Shown: positions 35,204-43,866, numbered from the stretch's first letter. The stretch is 64,000 bases of DNA from Chitinophaga oryzae (GCF_012516375.2 NZ_CP051204.2:744001-808000), one strand, 5' to 3'. Translations and numbers: made by a program. The notes: generated by a model from the sequence alone, not told the origin.

Positions 35204-35599
35204 ATGGCAAGCTTCGAACAGCTGAAGGAAAGCCTGTTCCGGTTGGGGTTTAACGACCAGCAGCTGGCACATCTGACAGAGCCCTCCTACCTATATGGTA
35301 GGATGCCGCCACTGCTTCTATATACGTCCCGACCCGGAATGGGGCTGATGCGCTGCCGCTTTGAATTTAGCCCGACCGATAAAAAAGGAAGGACCCTTAC
35401 GGCGTATTTAGGCCTGTTGAACCAAGGCGGAAAGTGGGTAGAAATTTTTGGCCGCATTTTCCCGGAGAACCTTTCCTTGCAGGAGGTCATGTCGAAGCTG
35501 AGAATAACCTTTCCCGCAATTATTGAGTTGGGCAAGCCTGCCTGCCGCAACACGGTTACTGCAAGGATAGCCAGACACCACAGGTGCCGCCGGATGTAG
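35204..35599 (+). CDS. Small unknown protein, related to the N-terminus of the next gene
   Basis: The 131-residue product begins FEQLKESLFRLGFNDQQLAHL, which matches the start of the following gene (LENLKEQLYRKGFGTELNAEL), so both carry the same N-terminal domain, common in unknown proteins of Bacteroidota mobile elements. The C-terminus is Arg/His-rich (ARIARHHRCRRM). Function unknown. Confidence 0.65.
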   Translation: MASFEQLKESLFRLGFNDQQLAHLTEPSYLYGRMPPLLLYTSRPGMGLMRCRFEFSPTDKKGRTLTAYLGLLNQGGKWVEIFGRIFPENLSLQEVMSKLRITFPAIIELGKPACRNTVTARIARHHRCRRM

Positions 35600-35666
35600 A
35601 CGTGATGCTACTTCTCGTGAAATAATTACCAGCCCCGGTTTTGCTCATTTATTTAAACGAAAAAGA

Positions 35667-36488
35667 ATGGACAACCTGGAAAATCTTAAAGAACAGCTCT
35701 ACCGCAAAGGTTTCGGTACGGAGCTTAATGCTGAATTGACCGACAGGATCAATTCCGGCGATGCCGAGTTCACCCTCGAGCACTTTGTAACCTTAAAGAA
35801 CGGCGACCAGATGGGCTACCAGCTTCATTTCGCCCGTGGGGGTAAAGATGATACCGTGTATTTCAATTCCTTTACCGCAGGGCTGCTCAAAAACGTAGAC
35901 CGGCCCGGCGAGATCAGGGAACATACATTTCCTGCCCGTTTTATGATTACCGCTGCGGAAGCGTACCGGATGCTGAAACACGGCCTGGATGTGGCGGTCA
36001 ATAAAAATCTTTTCGGTAAGGATGGCGAAAAGTACAACACCTGGCGCTCTATTGATATTACCGGGGAAAAGGATCAGTATAACAACTATCCTGAAAATAC
36101 CTATCACCAGAATTATTTCGGGGGACAGCCATTCCTTCCGGTCGAGGCGCTGAAGCGATTTAAAACGCCGATAAAGGAACTGAAGTCGACCATAGCTCTC
36201 CAGCGCCTTGAAGAAAAGCTGAAAAAGGCCAATATACCCCAGGTACAGTATTTCGAAGGGGGCCAGCAAAAGACCGGGACCATCGTCATCAATCCCAGGG
36301 AGCAGGGGGCCATCCTGCGCGATTTGTCCGGTAACGTGGTGGAATCCGTGTCTATTCCGCGGCAGAAGCTTGATAAAAGTAATCAGCAGGCTCCGGCAGC
36401 CGCACCCGAGCAGCGGCCGGATGGTGAAAAAAAAAAGCCGCAGAAGATTGAGTGGGGAAAATCAAGATCTAAAGGATTAAAGCCATAG
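35667..36488 (+). CDS. Mobile-element protein of unknown function with GLKP tail
   Basis: The 273-residue soluble protein has an N-terminal LKEQLYRKGFG domain, a middle part with TYHQNYFGGQPFLPVEALKRF, and a C-terminal part rich in Lys, Gln and Pro ending SRSKGLKP. It resembles the DUF3945/DUF4099-like proteins found on Bacteroidota conjugative elements; this is a recollection, not a search result. Role unknown. Confidence 0.7.
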   Translation: MDNLENLKEQLYRKGFGTELNAELTDRINSGDAEFTLEHFVTLKNGDQMGYQLHFARGGKDDTVYFNSFTAGLLKNVDRPGEIREHTFPARFMITAAEAYRMLKHGLDVAVNKNLFGKDGEKYNTWRSIDITGEKDQYNNYPENTYHQNYFGGQPFLPVEALKRFKTPIKELKSTIALQRLEEKLKKANIPQVQYFEGGQQKTGTIVINPREQGAILRDLSGNVVESVSIPRQKLDKSNQQAPAAAPEQRPDGEKKKPQKIEWGKSRSKGLKP

Positions 36489-36621
36489 GCAGTCACGGCA
36501 ATCATTTTTAATTTTTATGTTGATATGGAATTGGAGAAAGATACTGCTTCCATTGCCCCGGGAAGCCGGGCAAATTAAAGCCCTGAGCGTAGAATATAAA
36601 GGAAGGACCTAAAATTCCAGA

Positions 36622-37431
36622 ATGGATATGACAACAAGAAAAATCAGACCACCATTGACCTATTATGGCGGCAAGCAGACACTCGCGCCGTGGATCATTT
36701 CTATGATACCCGAACATGTCCTTTACGGGGAGCCATTCTGTGGCGGTGCAGCAGTACTGTTTCACAAAGAACCGTCCCGATCGGAAGTCATCAACGATAC
36801 CAATGGAGAGCTAATCAACTTCTACCGTGTGGCCAAGACACAATTTGCCAGGCTTAATAAGCTGGTACAGGATACCCTTCATAGCCGTGATGCCTTCCGT
36901 CAGGCCATGGTGATCAACCAAAACCCGGATATGTTTGACCCGGTAAAAAGAGCCTGGGCTATATGGACGATTGCTGCGATGAGCTTCGCTTCCAAACTGG
37001 ATGGCCCATTCGGTTTTGACAAGACCAATAACACTACTTCCAAAAGGATCGAGAACAAAAGGATTGCCTTTACCGAGGAGATACCTCAGCGTTTATCCAG
37101 GGTTCAAATCGAATGCGCCGACGCCCTCTATGTTATCCAGAGCCGGGATCATGATCAGGCGTTCTTTTACTGCGACCCGCCATATGTCGGTTCCGACTGT
37201 GGGCATTATAAAGGCTATACCGATGCTGACTACATGGCACTGCTGCAATCCCTTTCCCGGATCAAGGGCAAATTCTTACTTTCCTCTTACCCGTCCCCGA
37301 TGCTGGATGAATTTGTACGACAATTCGGATGGCATCAAAGGAAGCGGGCCATGCTGGTTACGGTTAATACAAAAAGCCGGAATCAAAAGGAAAAAACAGA
37401 GGTAGTAACGGCCAATTACCCGCTTCCCTGA
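36622..37431 (+). CDS. Dam-type DNA adenine N6-methyltransferase
   Basis: The protein has the alpha-class order of D12/Dam enzymes: TYYGGKQTLAPWI near residues 13-25, the SAM-binding EPFCGGAAVLF, and the catalytic DPPY at 185-188. The 269 residues fit the family. The target sequence cannot be read from this. No restriction enzyme gene is adjacent, so it is an orphan methylase, perhaps protecting the element on entry. ATG at 36628 is an alternative start. Confidence 0.92.
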   Translation: MDMTTRKIRPPLTYYGGKQTLAPWIISMIPEHVLYGEPFCGGAAVLFHKEPSRSEVINDTNGELINFYRVAKTQFARLNKLVQDTLHSRDAFRQAMVINQNPDMFDPVKRAWAIWTIAAMSFASKLDGPFGFDKTNNTTSKRIENKRIAFTEEIPQRLSRVQIECADALYVIQSRDHDQAFFYCDPPYVGSDCGHYKGYTDADYMALLQSLSRIKGKFLLSSYPSPMLDEFVRQFGWHQRKRAMLVTVNTKSRNQKEKTEVVTANYPLP

Positions 37432-37465
37432 ACGCTTAATTAGACTGATATCAAACTATTTTTAT

Positions 37466-38431
37466 ATGAAAACGAAAAACCCGGAAGAGCTGGTGGCCTA
37501 CCTTAAAGAACTGTGGTTGGATAACAGTATGCTTGAAACCCAGCTGCCAAAGCTGAAAGAAGCCCCACAAGCGGATGTCCACGGCCAATACTTCCCCACG
37601 GATACAGAAATGATCCGCTTCAACTATTCCCTTCACAACCTGGGGGAGGGTAAAGGAATCGAGATCTCCTCCTATACAATGCAGGTACATTCATTTTCGG
37701 AGATCACCCATGTCAAGGCCGGACATATCAATACGGCTGACGTAGAGGACGTATTACGACTCATTCCCTGGAACCAGGAGGCTATCACCCACAACCCTGG
37801 CGTAAAGGTCCTCTTGCAAAGGTTTATGGAGATGCGGGAAAATGAAACGGCCCGGCCGGTAATCGATGAGCTTTTGGGCAGGTACTGGAAAAATACCCAA
37901 ATGGAACAGGCGGTTTCTTTCCCCATTACCTCCAATGCCGTGGTGAAAGAAATGTCTTTTCCTATTACCGGGCAGATAACAGATATAGACCTACAGGAAG
38001 GTTTCAACCTCATACAGGGCAGGGCTGTGCTGAAGCCGGTGCTGGATGAAATGGGCATCGTTTTATCTCCTTTACAATCCCAGTGGCTGATGGAGGAAGG
38101 TGGCGCTTTAGCTGCCTATCCGGATTTTGATTTTCGCCGCTGCTTTTACGATCTTCCGGCAACAGTTAGGCCGGTGCTAAAAAGAGATTATATGGAGAAG
38201 GCAATTTCGGGCCACCTTATCCCGGCTCATATGGAAAACAAGGGCGAAAATATGCCCGGCTTTCTTTGGATAGACCCGAGGATCGCCGGATTACGTTTCA
38301 CAGATTTGAAAGGGACTGCCTTTGACGTACCTAAACCAGTTGCAAAAAAGCAGCAATCTACAGTAAAGGCGCCACCAATAAAGTCCAAAGCCAAGGTAGA
38401 CAAAAAGAAAACAACAGGTATCAAGCGGTGA
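37466..38431 (+). CDS. Mobile-element protein of unknown function with TGIKR tail
   Basis: The 321-residue soluble protein begins with a helical segment, has a middle repeat-like ITGQITDIDLQEGFNLIQGR block (a feature I associate with DUF3945-like proteins on Bacteroidota elements), and ends in a lysine-rich tail KSKAKVDKKKTTGIKR. It is 34 bp after the methylase. Function unknown. Confidence 0.7.
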   Translation: MKTKNPEELVAYLKELWLDNSMLETQLPKLKEAPQADVHGQYFPTDTEMIRFNYSLHNLGEGKGIEISSYTMQVHSFSEITHVKAGHINTADVEDVLRLIPWNQEAITHNPGVKVLLQRFMEMRENETARPVIDELLGRYWKNTQMEQAVSFPITSNAVVKEMSFPITGQITDIDLQEGFNLIQGRAVLKPVLDEMGIVLSPLQSQWLMEEGGALAAYPDFDFRRCFYDLPATVRPVLKRDYMEKAISGHLIPAHMENKGENMPGFLWIDPRIAGLRFTDLKGTAFDVPKPVAKKQQSTVKAPPIKSKAKVDKKKTTGIKR

Positions 38432-38538
38432 TGGATCACACCAGATTCTTAAGCCTGAATTATAGTTCTAAAAACAACGTGGTAACGGATTGTAATCCTC
38501 CCCTTGAAACCATATATAGTCCTACAAAATTTTAGGTT

Positions 38539-38841
38539 ATGGCTGATTTAAAAAAACGCGTGTTATCCTTCGTTTCAGGAAAGAAGATAAAACTATTCGG
38601 AATTTGTATCGGCATTAGTCCGTCCCTTGAAATCGGTGAGTGTTACGTACCCAATGTTTTTTCCTTGGAAAATTGGCCTGGAAAAGAAAAACCATCTGCC
38701 GTAAACAATCCCAATAACCTGACGGCTGATGAGCTGATGGAACTTGCCGACTATAACATCCGTCTGTGGGTGGAGTTAAAGGAAAATATACGCAAGCATG
38801 GGATAGAAAACAATAAGATTTTTAATTGCAATCACAGCTGA
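38539..38841 (+). CDS. Small unknown protein before the recombinase
   Basis: A 100-residue product with a Lys-rich start (ADLKKRVLSF) and no membrane segment or signal. No family recognised. It is the last gene of the rightward block; 183 bp of AT-rich spacer follow before the recombinase. Confidence 0.6.
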   Translation: MADLKKRVLSFVSGKKIKLFGICIGISPSLEIGECYVPNVFSLENWPGKEKPSAVNNPNNLTADELMELADYNIRLWVELKENIRKHGIENNKIFNCNHS

Positions 38842-39023
38842 CAGTCTTCAACCATAATAGTTTGCTTATCGCTAACCAATGTTTCTGTTTATGAATAATG
38901 ATGACGTCAGAGTATCACAATCTGGATTGAATCCAGAGAAAATAAACAACAATTCTATATCTGAACATGCCCTCCTCTGTTTAGTCGCTGCAATTATTGT
39001 GGAGATAATCAATAAGGAGACTT

Positions 39024-40631
39024 ATGGACGAAGCGATAGGCTATATTAGAAAAAGCACCAAAGATCAATCCCATTACTCCTTAGAATACCAGGAGGAGCA
39101 TATAAGAGCATTTTGTGAGCGAAACAAAGTGGGACTGAAAGCACTCTTTGTAGACGATGGTGAAAGTAGCTATACATTCGACAGGCCTGATTACAAAGCG
39201 CTGGAAAAATTCATTGTAGAACACAAAAAGACTGTCCGTTACCTGATTGTTCTGGATCACGATAGGTTCAGCCGGAATCTGCCGGAAGCCTTAATGAAGA
39301 TTGATCAGTTGGAGAAGAGATTTAATCTGAAGGTGATTGCTACGAACGAGTCCCTTGATATAGATACGAACGATCCTATGGTATTTATGTCACGGGCATT
39401 TAAATACCTTGTCGCCAATCAGGAATTATTTACTATTCGGAGACGGGCAAAAATGGGCATTCGGCAAGCGCAAATGCAGGGACGATATGTGAACCAGGCG
39501 CCTTTTGGCTATGTGAATGAAAAACGGTCCAATGGAAGGGGGATTATCCAGGTTGATAAAACGAACGCCCATATTGTCAAAAAAATATTCAGAGATTATT
39601 TAAGTGGTATACCTGTTTATTTGATCTATAAAGAAGTGCTTTCGCTGGGTTTCCCACAAAGGGGTAACTCTTCCATTCCCCGTATTTTAAGTAATCCACT
39701 GTATGCTGGCCTTGTTCGCGTTAATGCCAGCAATACGGAGGAGGAGCGGTTTGTCAAAGGTCTCCATGAACCTATTATCCCTGAAGAACAATTCTGGAGG
39801 GCTTATGAAATGATCCAGAAAAAGCGCCCTCAGAAATCTCAACCCAAAGATGAGTTCCCCTTAAGAGGTTTACTGCACAGCTCCTGCTGTGGCACTCCCA
39901 TGACCGCTGGATGGACAAAAGGCAGAAACAAGTATTACCTGTATTACCGCTGTATCAAACATGGAAATATTAATATCCCCGGCGACCTTTTACACGAAAA
40001 ATTTGGGCAATTGCTACGAGGCCTTAGCTTTACCAAGCAGCAGAAAGATCTTATCAAAAAAATGGTCGAGGAGGGTGTATCACATATTGCTGTTGTCAAT
40101 AAAAAGCGACTTGATACTTCAAAACAGGCACTTGAAAAGTTAGAGGAACAATTAACAAAGACCGAGGCTAAATTTATTAATGACGAAATTAACGCTGCCA
40201 CCTATAAAAAATGGCAAGCAAAGTTTGCCACGGATAGAATGCGATTAACAGCAGAGATAAAAGAGTTGCAGGGGATTGGACGTGAACAAGTGTCTGACAT
40301 GATGAAATTTCTTCCTGATCTCCTGGATTTGCAGGCGATCTTTGAGCGTTCAAGTGTTAGCCAGAAACATGCACTTATCAGGGAAATTTTTTCAGGAAAG
40401 TTAATTTTTGAAAAAGGTTATTTTAAGGTCAAAACGATTAACCCGGCATTTGGTCACAATTTATCAAGATTAAAGGAGGATAGGGTGCTCGAGGTCGAGC
40501 ACCCTCCTAATATCTGGGATACGCGATCAATAAGTAATTCAGATAAAGCAAATATCCTTGGACACCTCCAAGGAATTTTTGCGCTTTTGAATAAAAATCG
40601 TACCTCAGTAAAGCATAGTAAAAAGCTATAG
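39024..40631 (+). CDS. Large serine recombinase (integrase/excisionase of the element)
   Basis: The N-terminal resolvase domain has the nucleophile Ser11 in YIRKSTKDQ and the arginine motif LDHDRFSRN. A Recombinase domain follows (NQAPFGYVNEKRSNG ... SIPRILSNPLYAGLVR), then a zinc-ribbon-like part (CCGTPMTAGWTKGR...YYRC) with fewer Cys than usual, and a coiled coil at about 345-425. The length of 535 residues suits phage-type large serine integrases. It should catalyse insertion and excision of this element. Most Bacteroidota elements with RteC use tyrosine integrases, so this combination is noteworthy. A near-perfect palindrome lies in its 3' coding part. Confidence 0.93.
   Translation: MDEAIGYIRKSTKDQSHYSLEYQEEHIRAFCERNKVGLKALFVDDGESSYTFDRPDYKALEKFIVEHKKTVRYLIVLDHDRFSRNLPEALMKIDQLEKRFNLKVIATNESLDIDTNDPMVFMSRAFKYLVANQELFTIRRRAKMGIRQAQMQGRYVNQAPFGYVNEKRSNGRGIIQVDKTNAHIVKKIFRDYLSGIPVYLIYKEVLSLGFPQRGNSSIPRILSNPLYAGLVRVNASNTEEERFVKGLHEPIIPEEQFWRAYEMIQKKRPQKSQPKDEFPLRGLLHSSCCGTPMTAGWTKGRNKYYLYYRCIKHGNINIPGDLLHEKFGQLLRGLSFTKQQKDLIKKMVEEGVSHIAVVNKKRLDTSKQALEKLEEQLTKTEAKFINDEINAATYKKWQAKFATDRMRLTAEIKELQGIGREQVSDMMKFLPDLLDLQAIFERSSVSQKHALIREIFSGKLIFEKGYFKVKTINPAFGHNLSRLKEDRVLEVEHPPNIWDTRSISNSDKANILGHLQGIFALLNKNRTSVKHSKKL
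40482..40505. repeat. 24-bp near-perfect palindrome inside the recombinase gene
   Basis: AGGGTGCTCGA (40482-40492) and TCGAGCACCCT (40495-40505) flank two G residues. Extra AGGAGG before (40474-40479) and CCTCCT after (40503-40508) can lengthen the stem. It encodes DRVLEVEHPP, so it may be chance constraint, a hairpin or a protein-binding site. Confidence 0.5.
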
Positions 40632-40732
40632 ATATGGGAACAATACTTCATTTCATAAATGTTGATCCCCAATTATGCCATGAATCTTTGCTGAGAATTA
40701 ACAATACTGTCTTTGTCTAAAATCTGCTCCGA

Positions 40733-41845
40733 TTAATTATCATTATCCTTTTCTTCATTATTATTATATGGGTGGAAGGAGTCTAATAGGCCTGAAGGGA
40801 GAATTTGTATACGATAATAATGCCCATCATAATATGCAGCTCTTTTACCCATTCTTATGAATTCCTTGGTAGGATTATTTTTAAAGTGATCTTGAATTGC
40901 ATCCGCTTCAGTTTCAATCACCGCTTTTATTAAACGAATAATATCCTCGTACTTATATTGAAATACGGTTTTGCCTTCATATTGACCTCCTACCTGTGTC
41001 TCTGTTACATGTCTTGCATAAATATGTAAAAAGCGTTCTAAGTTTAAGTAAACCAGCTTTTCTCCGAACAAAATTATTTCTTCAGAAAATCCGTGGCATA
41101 TGTCTTTTAGATTGCTTAATTTATCTCCGTAATTTTCTGCGATTTCAGTTAATTTTAGGTTGGACCGTTTTAGTTCCTCATGGATTAGCTCCTCCCGCTC
41201 ATTATATCTACTAACAATGATCCCTGCAAACTCCTTCATTTCTTCTTCGTTAATTGTTAGTGCATTCATTTTAGCATTAAGGGAAAAGTATCGAACCTCA
41301 CTACTTTTATGCACCAGATCTTTGTAGGGTGGTTGGCTAATGTCAAGGCCAAAATGACTTCTTAATCCAAGAAATTTATTGACCTCCTCGGGAGATAAGG
41401 TTTCACCAAGAGAATATCTTTTCTCAAGAAAGCCATATTCCAACCGGTTGAGCTGATCGCGACGAGCATTTATGGCGACGTTGTGTGTTATTGAAATTTC
41501 CTTTTTGTTTTTCTCCGTGAATCTGTTTGTTCGAGGCCAATTATAAGAAGAGACTTCAATAATCTCACTACATAGAATTCCATATCGCTCGGCTTGTTCA
41601 AATTGGAGTTGGGTCACCTCCATTGCATGTGAAGGAAGTATGCGTATCTTCTTGTCTGTTCTCGGAATTGGATTTTCTTTAAGGCTTATTTCAAGTGCGT
41701 CACGTTCTTGTTGGGTGTATACAATAGTCCCCATTAAAGTCGCGCCAAAAATCTTAAATGCATTTGATCCATATTTAAAGGTTATGAGAATGTTGGTGTC
41801 ATATTGACCATACATTGCGTAAAGCTCTTCGTTGGAAAAATTCAT
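40733..41845 (-). CDS. Cargo protein with C-terminal EndoU/BECR-like nuclease domain (tentative)
   Basis: The 370-residue product has an unrecognised N-terminal part (1-200), a helical middle (200-262) and a C-terminal domain (about 265-358). The last contains LERFLHIYARHV with His274 and His279, then KTVFQYKYEDIIRLIKAVI with Lys292, then RAAYYDGHYYRIQILPSGLLDSFHP. This order (H..RH, KT.F, a helix, a beta hairpin ending near Ser356) resembles the bacterial EndoU/BECR RNase toxin fold; the match is by eye. It is the second gene of a leftward pair, 27 bp after the gene at 41873. A toxin or phage-defence effector role is inference. Confidence 0.7.
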   Translation of the reverse strand: MNFSNEELYAMYGQYDTNILITFKYGSNAFKIFGATLMGTIVYTQQERDALEISLKENPIPRTDKKIRILPSHAMEVTQLQFEQAERYGILCSEIIEVSSYNWPRTNRFTEKNKKEISITHNVAINARRDQLNRLEYGFLEKRYSLGETLSPEEVNKFLGLRSHFGLDISQPPYKDLVHKSSEVRYFSLNAKMNALTINEEEMKEFAGIIVSRYNEREELIHEELKRSNLKLTEIAENYGDKLSNLKDICHGFSEEIILFGEKLVYLNLERFLHIYARHVTETQVGGQYEGKTVFQYKYEDIIRLIKAVIETEADAIQDHFKNNPTKEFIRMGKRAAYYDGHYYRIQILPSGLLDSFHPYNNNEEKDNDN

Positions 41846-41872
41846 AGTACTTTTTATTTTCTCGATAATAGG

Positions 41873-42565
41873 TTATAAAAAGGGATCAAACATTTGATAA
41901 GTACGATTCTCATCATCCTTATAACCTTTTCTGCATTTACAACGTAGACTGCAATCTCGTCTTTCGATAGGAATGTTCAATCCGCTTTCTGACATTGCAG
42001 CCCGAAGGCCCCCATAGGCCATACTATATAAATCTACGCCGTCTTCATTTCTTAGTTTAGGATCATCAAGAACTATTCTGGTTAAAAAACGTCCAAAAGG
42101 TAATTCGCCTCCGCAGTGTCTGAATACAAGCATTTGTCCAAAGTCTCCTTTAATAAATTCTTCAGACAACTCGTGCTTATTTTGAAACCATCTATTTCCT
42201 TCGCTTTTTCCAGCCCAATACATCGGATTGCATTTTGTGACCCATATTTTCCCTGTATTTGTCTTAGGAATTAGGTCGACGTCAAAGACAAAGGTGACCG
42301 GCCCATATTCGTTATACCGACTAGCCCTGTTATGAATGTCTACTGTATCCATGAAAACATCATACCAAATGCTATATACTCTATCTTGGCTGTCGGATTT
42401 CTGGGGAGTTTGTTTCAAACCGCTTCTTTCTACAGTACCTCGGGAGAGGAGAGATTTTTCACGTAAGAACAGGCATGAGGTAGCGACACTGTTTGCGTGA
42501 TGGAGTTCTGTGACATGAAGAGCTTTTAATTCTTCATAAACGTGTTTGGAGGGAAGTCCGGCCAT
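41873..42565 (-). CDS. Cargo protein, possible ADP-ribosyltransferase-like fold (weak)
   Basis: A 230-residue soluble protein. The start (LKALHVTELHHANSVATS...SLLSRGTVE), a central YGPVTFVFDVDLI strand region and FGQMLVFRHCGGELP late in the protein recall the order of DarT-like ADP-ribosyltransferases, but no diagnostic catalytic triad is clear. A Cys cluster (CSLRCKC) lies near the C-terminus. It is the first gene of a two-gene leftward unit with the EndoU-like protein, between the recombinase and tRNA-Ser. If not a transferase, it may be the regulator or antitoxin of its partner. Confidence 0.65.
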   Translation of the reverse strand: MAGLPSKHVYEELKALHVTELHHANSVATSCLFLREKSLLSRGTVERSGLKQTPQKSDSQDRVYSIWYDVFMDTVDIHNRASRYNEYGPVTFVFDVDLIPKTNTGKIWVTKCNPMYWAGKSEGNRWFQNKHELSEEFIKGDFGQMLVFRHCGGELPFGRFLTRIVLDDPKLRNEDGVDLYSMAYGGLRAAMSESGLNIPIERRDCSLRCKCRKGYKDDENRTYQMFDPFL

Positions 42566-42996
42566 AAATTGGTATTTTTTGCACTAAATTATAACTGACC
42601 ACTCTTCTACTACATGGACTCTTTAAATATATATAAAATTTCAGGCATCACCAAAGCAGTAAGGCAACTGCAATAATCGTTAGAATTATGGAATTAGAAT
42701 TGGGACCAAATTGAAAGATTGTCCGAGCAGAAGTTAATAGACCACATCTTAAGAGTAAATCTAAAAGGGCTTTGAATATTTAAACTCAAATATGCTAGAG
42801 GAGGGGATGGTAAATAACTGTGGCTATTGTTATTTAAGTTCAGTCCAGCCGGTTCAAAGTAAAAACTGCCTATTGTAAATGGTCACTTTGAACCAAATGA
42901 GAAAGAATGGAGGGGTTGATAATGCATTGATATACAAAACGTTAAAGGCGCTCATATTTGAGCGCCTTTTGTTTGAGTCATTGGACTCCCGTATTG
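42566..42996. other. Spacer at the right end of the accessory region
   Basis: About 430 bp of AT-rich DNA between the leftward cargo pair and tRNA-Ser. It contains one strong hairpin (42944-42969) and otherwise nothing I can name. The junction between the element and the chromosome probably lies here or in the tRNA gene; no repeat marking it is visible within the window. Confidence 0.4.
42944..42975. terminator. Strong bidirectional-type hairpin terminator
   Basis: AAAGGCGCTCA (42944-42954) pairs with TGAGCGCCTTT (42959-42969) over a TATT loop and is followed by TGTTTG. It is 28 bp downstream of the tRNA-Ser 3' end in the leftward sense and may end that transcript or shield the tRNA from the element. 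Confidence 0.75.
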
Positions 42997-43083
42997 CGGA
43001 GAAGAAGGGATTCGAACCCTTGATAGGCTTTCACCTATACACACTTTCCAGGCGTGCCAGTTCAACCACTCCTGCACTTCTCC
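42997..43083 (-). tRNA. tRNA-Ser (anticodon GGA)
   Basis: The minus strand folds into a class II tRNA. The acceptor stem is GGAGAAG (43083-43077) with CTTCTCC (43004-42998) and discriminator G at 42997. The anticodon loop is CTGGAAA with anticodon GGA on the stem CACGC/GTGTG. A long variable arm and the T loop TTCGAAT are present. CCA is not encoded. Its 3' end faces the accessory region, as is common for integration-associated tRNAs. Confidence 0.95.
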
Positions 43084-43173
43084 GTGATTATCTTTGAAAC
43101 GTTACTGAAGGGGTTGAGTCTTCCGTTTCAGGGTTGCAAAGATAATCCTTTACTTTTATTTTCCAAGTTTTTT

Positions 43174-43866
43174 TTAGGCTTTATCGTAGAGCTTCCAGAT
43201 GAAGCCACCGATAAGCCCGCCAACAACAGGACCTACGATGAATATCCAGAGGTGCGCCAGTGCATCGCCGCCAACGAAGAGGGCTGGTCCGATGCTACGG
43301 GCGGGGTTTACGGATACGCCGGTGATGGGAATACCCACGATGTGGATCATGGTCAGGGAGAGACCGATGGCCACGCCGGCGAGAGCGCCGTTACCATTGT
43401 TTTTGCTGGTGGCGCCATGGATCACTACCAGGAAAATAGCGGTGAATACGATCTCGAAGATCAGCCCGCTGGTAACGTTGTAGTGGTCCTGATAGGCGTC
43501 GCCGATGCCGTTTTGCCCCAGCCCGTTAGCGGCAAGGGTGTATTCGGCCCTGCCGGAAGCCATGCAGTACAGGATACCTGCAGCGGCAATGGCGCCCAGT
43601 ATCTGCGCTACAATGTAGGCGCCGGCGTCCTTACCGGAGATCTTGCCGGTAGCCAGCATGGAAATGGTAATAGCCGGGTTGATGTGACAACCGGAGATAT
43701 GCCCGATGGCATATACCATGGTAAGCACTGACAGACCGAAGGCAAAAGAAATGCCCAGAAGACCTACGTGACTGCCGGCGATAACGGCGCTGCCGCAACC
43801 GATCAGTACCAGCACCAGTGTGCCGAAGAATTCTGCGATGAACTTTTGCGTTAACGAAACATTCAT
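43174..43866 (-). CDS. aqpZ: Aquaporin (MIP family, AqpZ-like)
   Basis: A water channel of 230 residues with six membrane helices and both NPA boxes (HINPAITIS and SVNPARSIGPAL). The ATG at 43866 (MNVSLTQKFIAEFFGT) is chosen; a longer frame to 43980 adds a non-family extension. The residues near the selectivity filter (His, Arg after the second NPA) suggest a water-type rather than glycerol channel. First chromosomal gene after the tRNA. Confidence 0.94.
   Translation of the reverse strand: MNVSLTQKFIAEFFGTLVLVLIGCGSAVIAGSHVGLLGISFAFGLSVLTMVYAIGHISGCHINPAITISMLATGKISGKDAGAYIVAQILGAIAAAGILYCMASGRAEYTLAANGLGQNGIGDAYQDHYNVTSGLIFEIVFTAIFLVVIHGATSKNNGNGALAGVAIGLSLTMIHIVGIPITGVSVNPARSIGPALFVGGDALAHLWIFIVGPVVGGLIGGFIWKLYDKA

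Noticed and set aside
41873..42565. Firm call as a DarT toxin with a DarG antitoxin
   Set aside because: The resemblance is weak, the catalytic residues are not secure, and the neighbour has no macrodomain features.
42997..43083. tRNA 3' end as proven attachment site
   Set aside because: I looked for a second copy of the tRNA 3' end elsewhere in the window and saw none; the left end is not in the window.
42879..43097. A 72-codon frame spanning the tRNA-Ser gene
   Set aside because: The protein-like part is the translated tRNA sequence ([10 protein letters not shown]), a known artefact.
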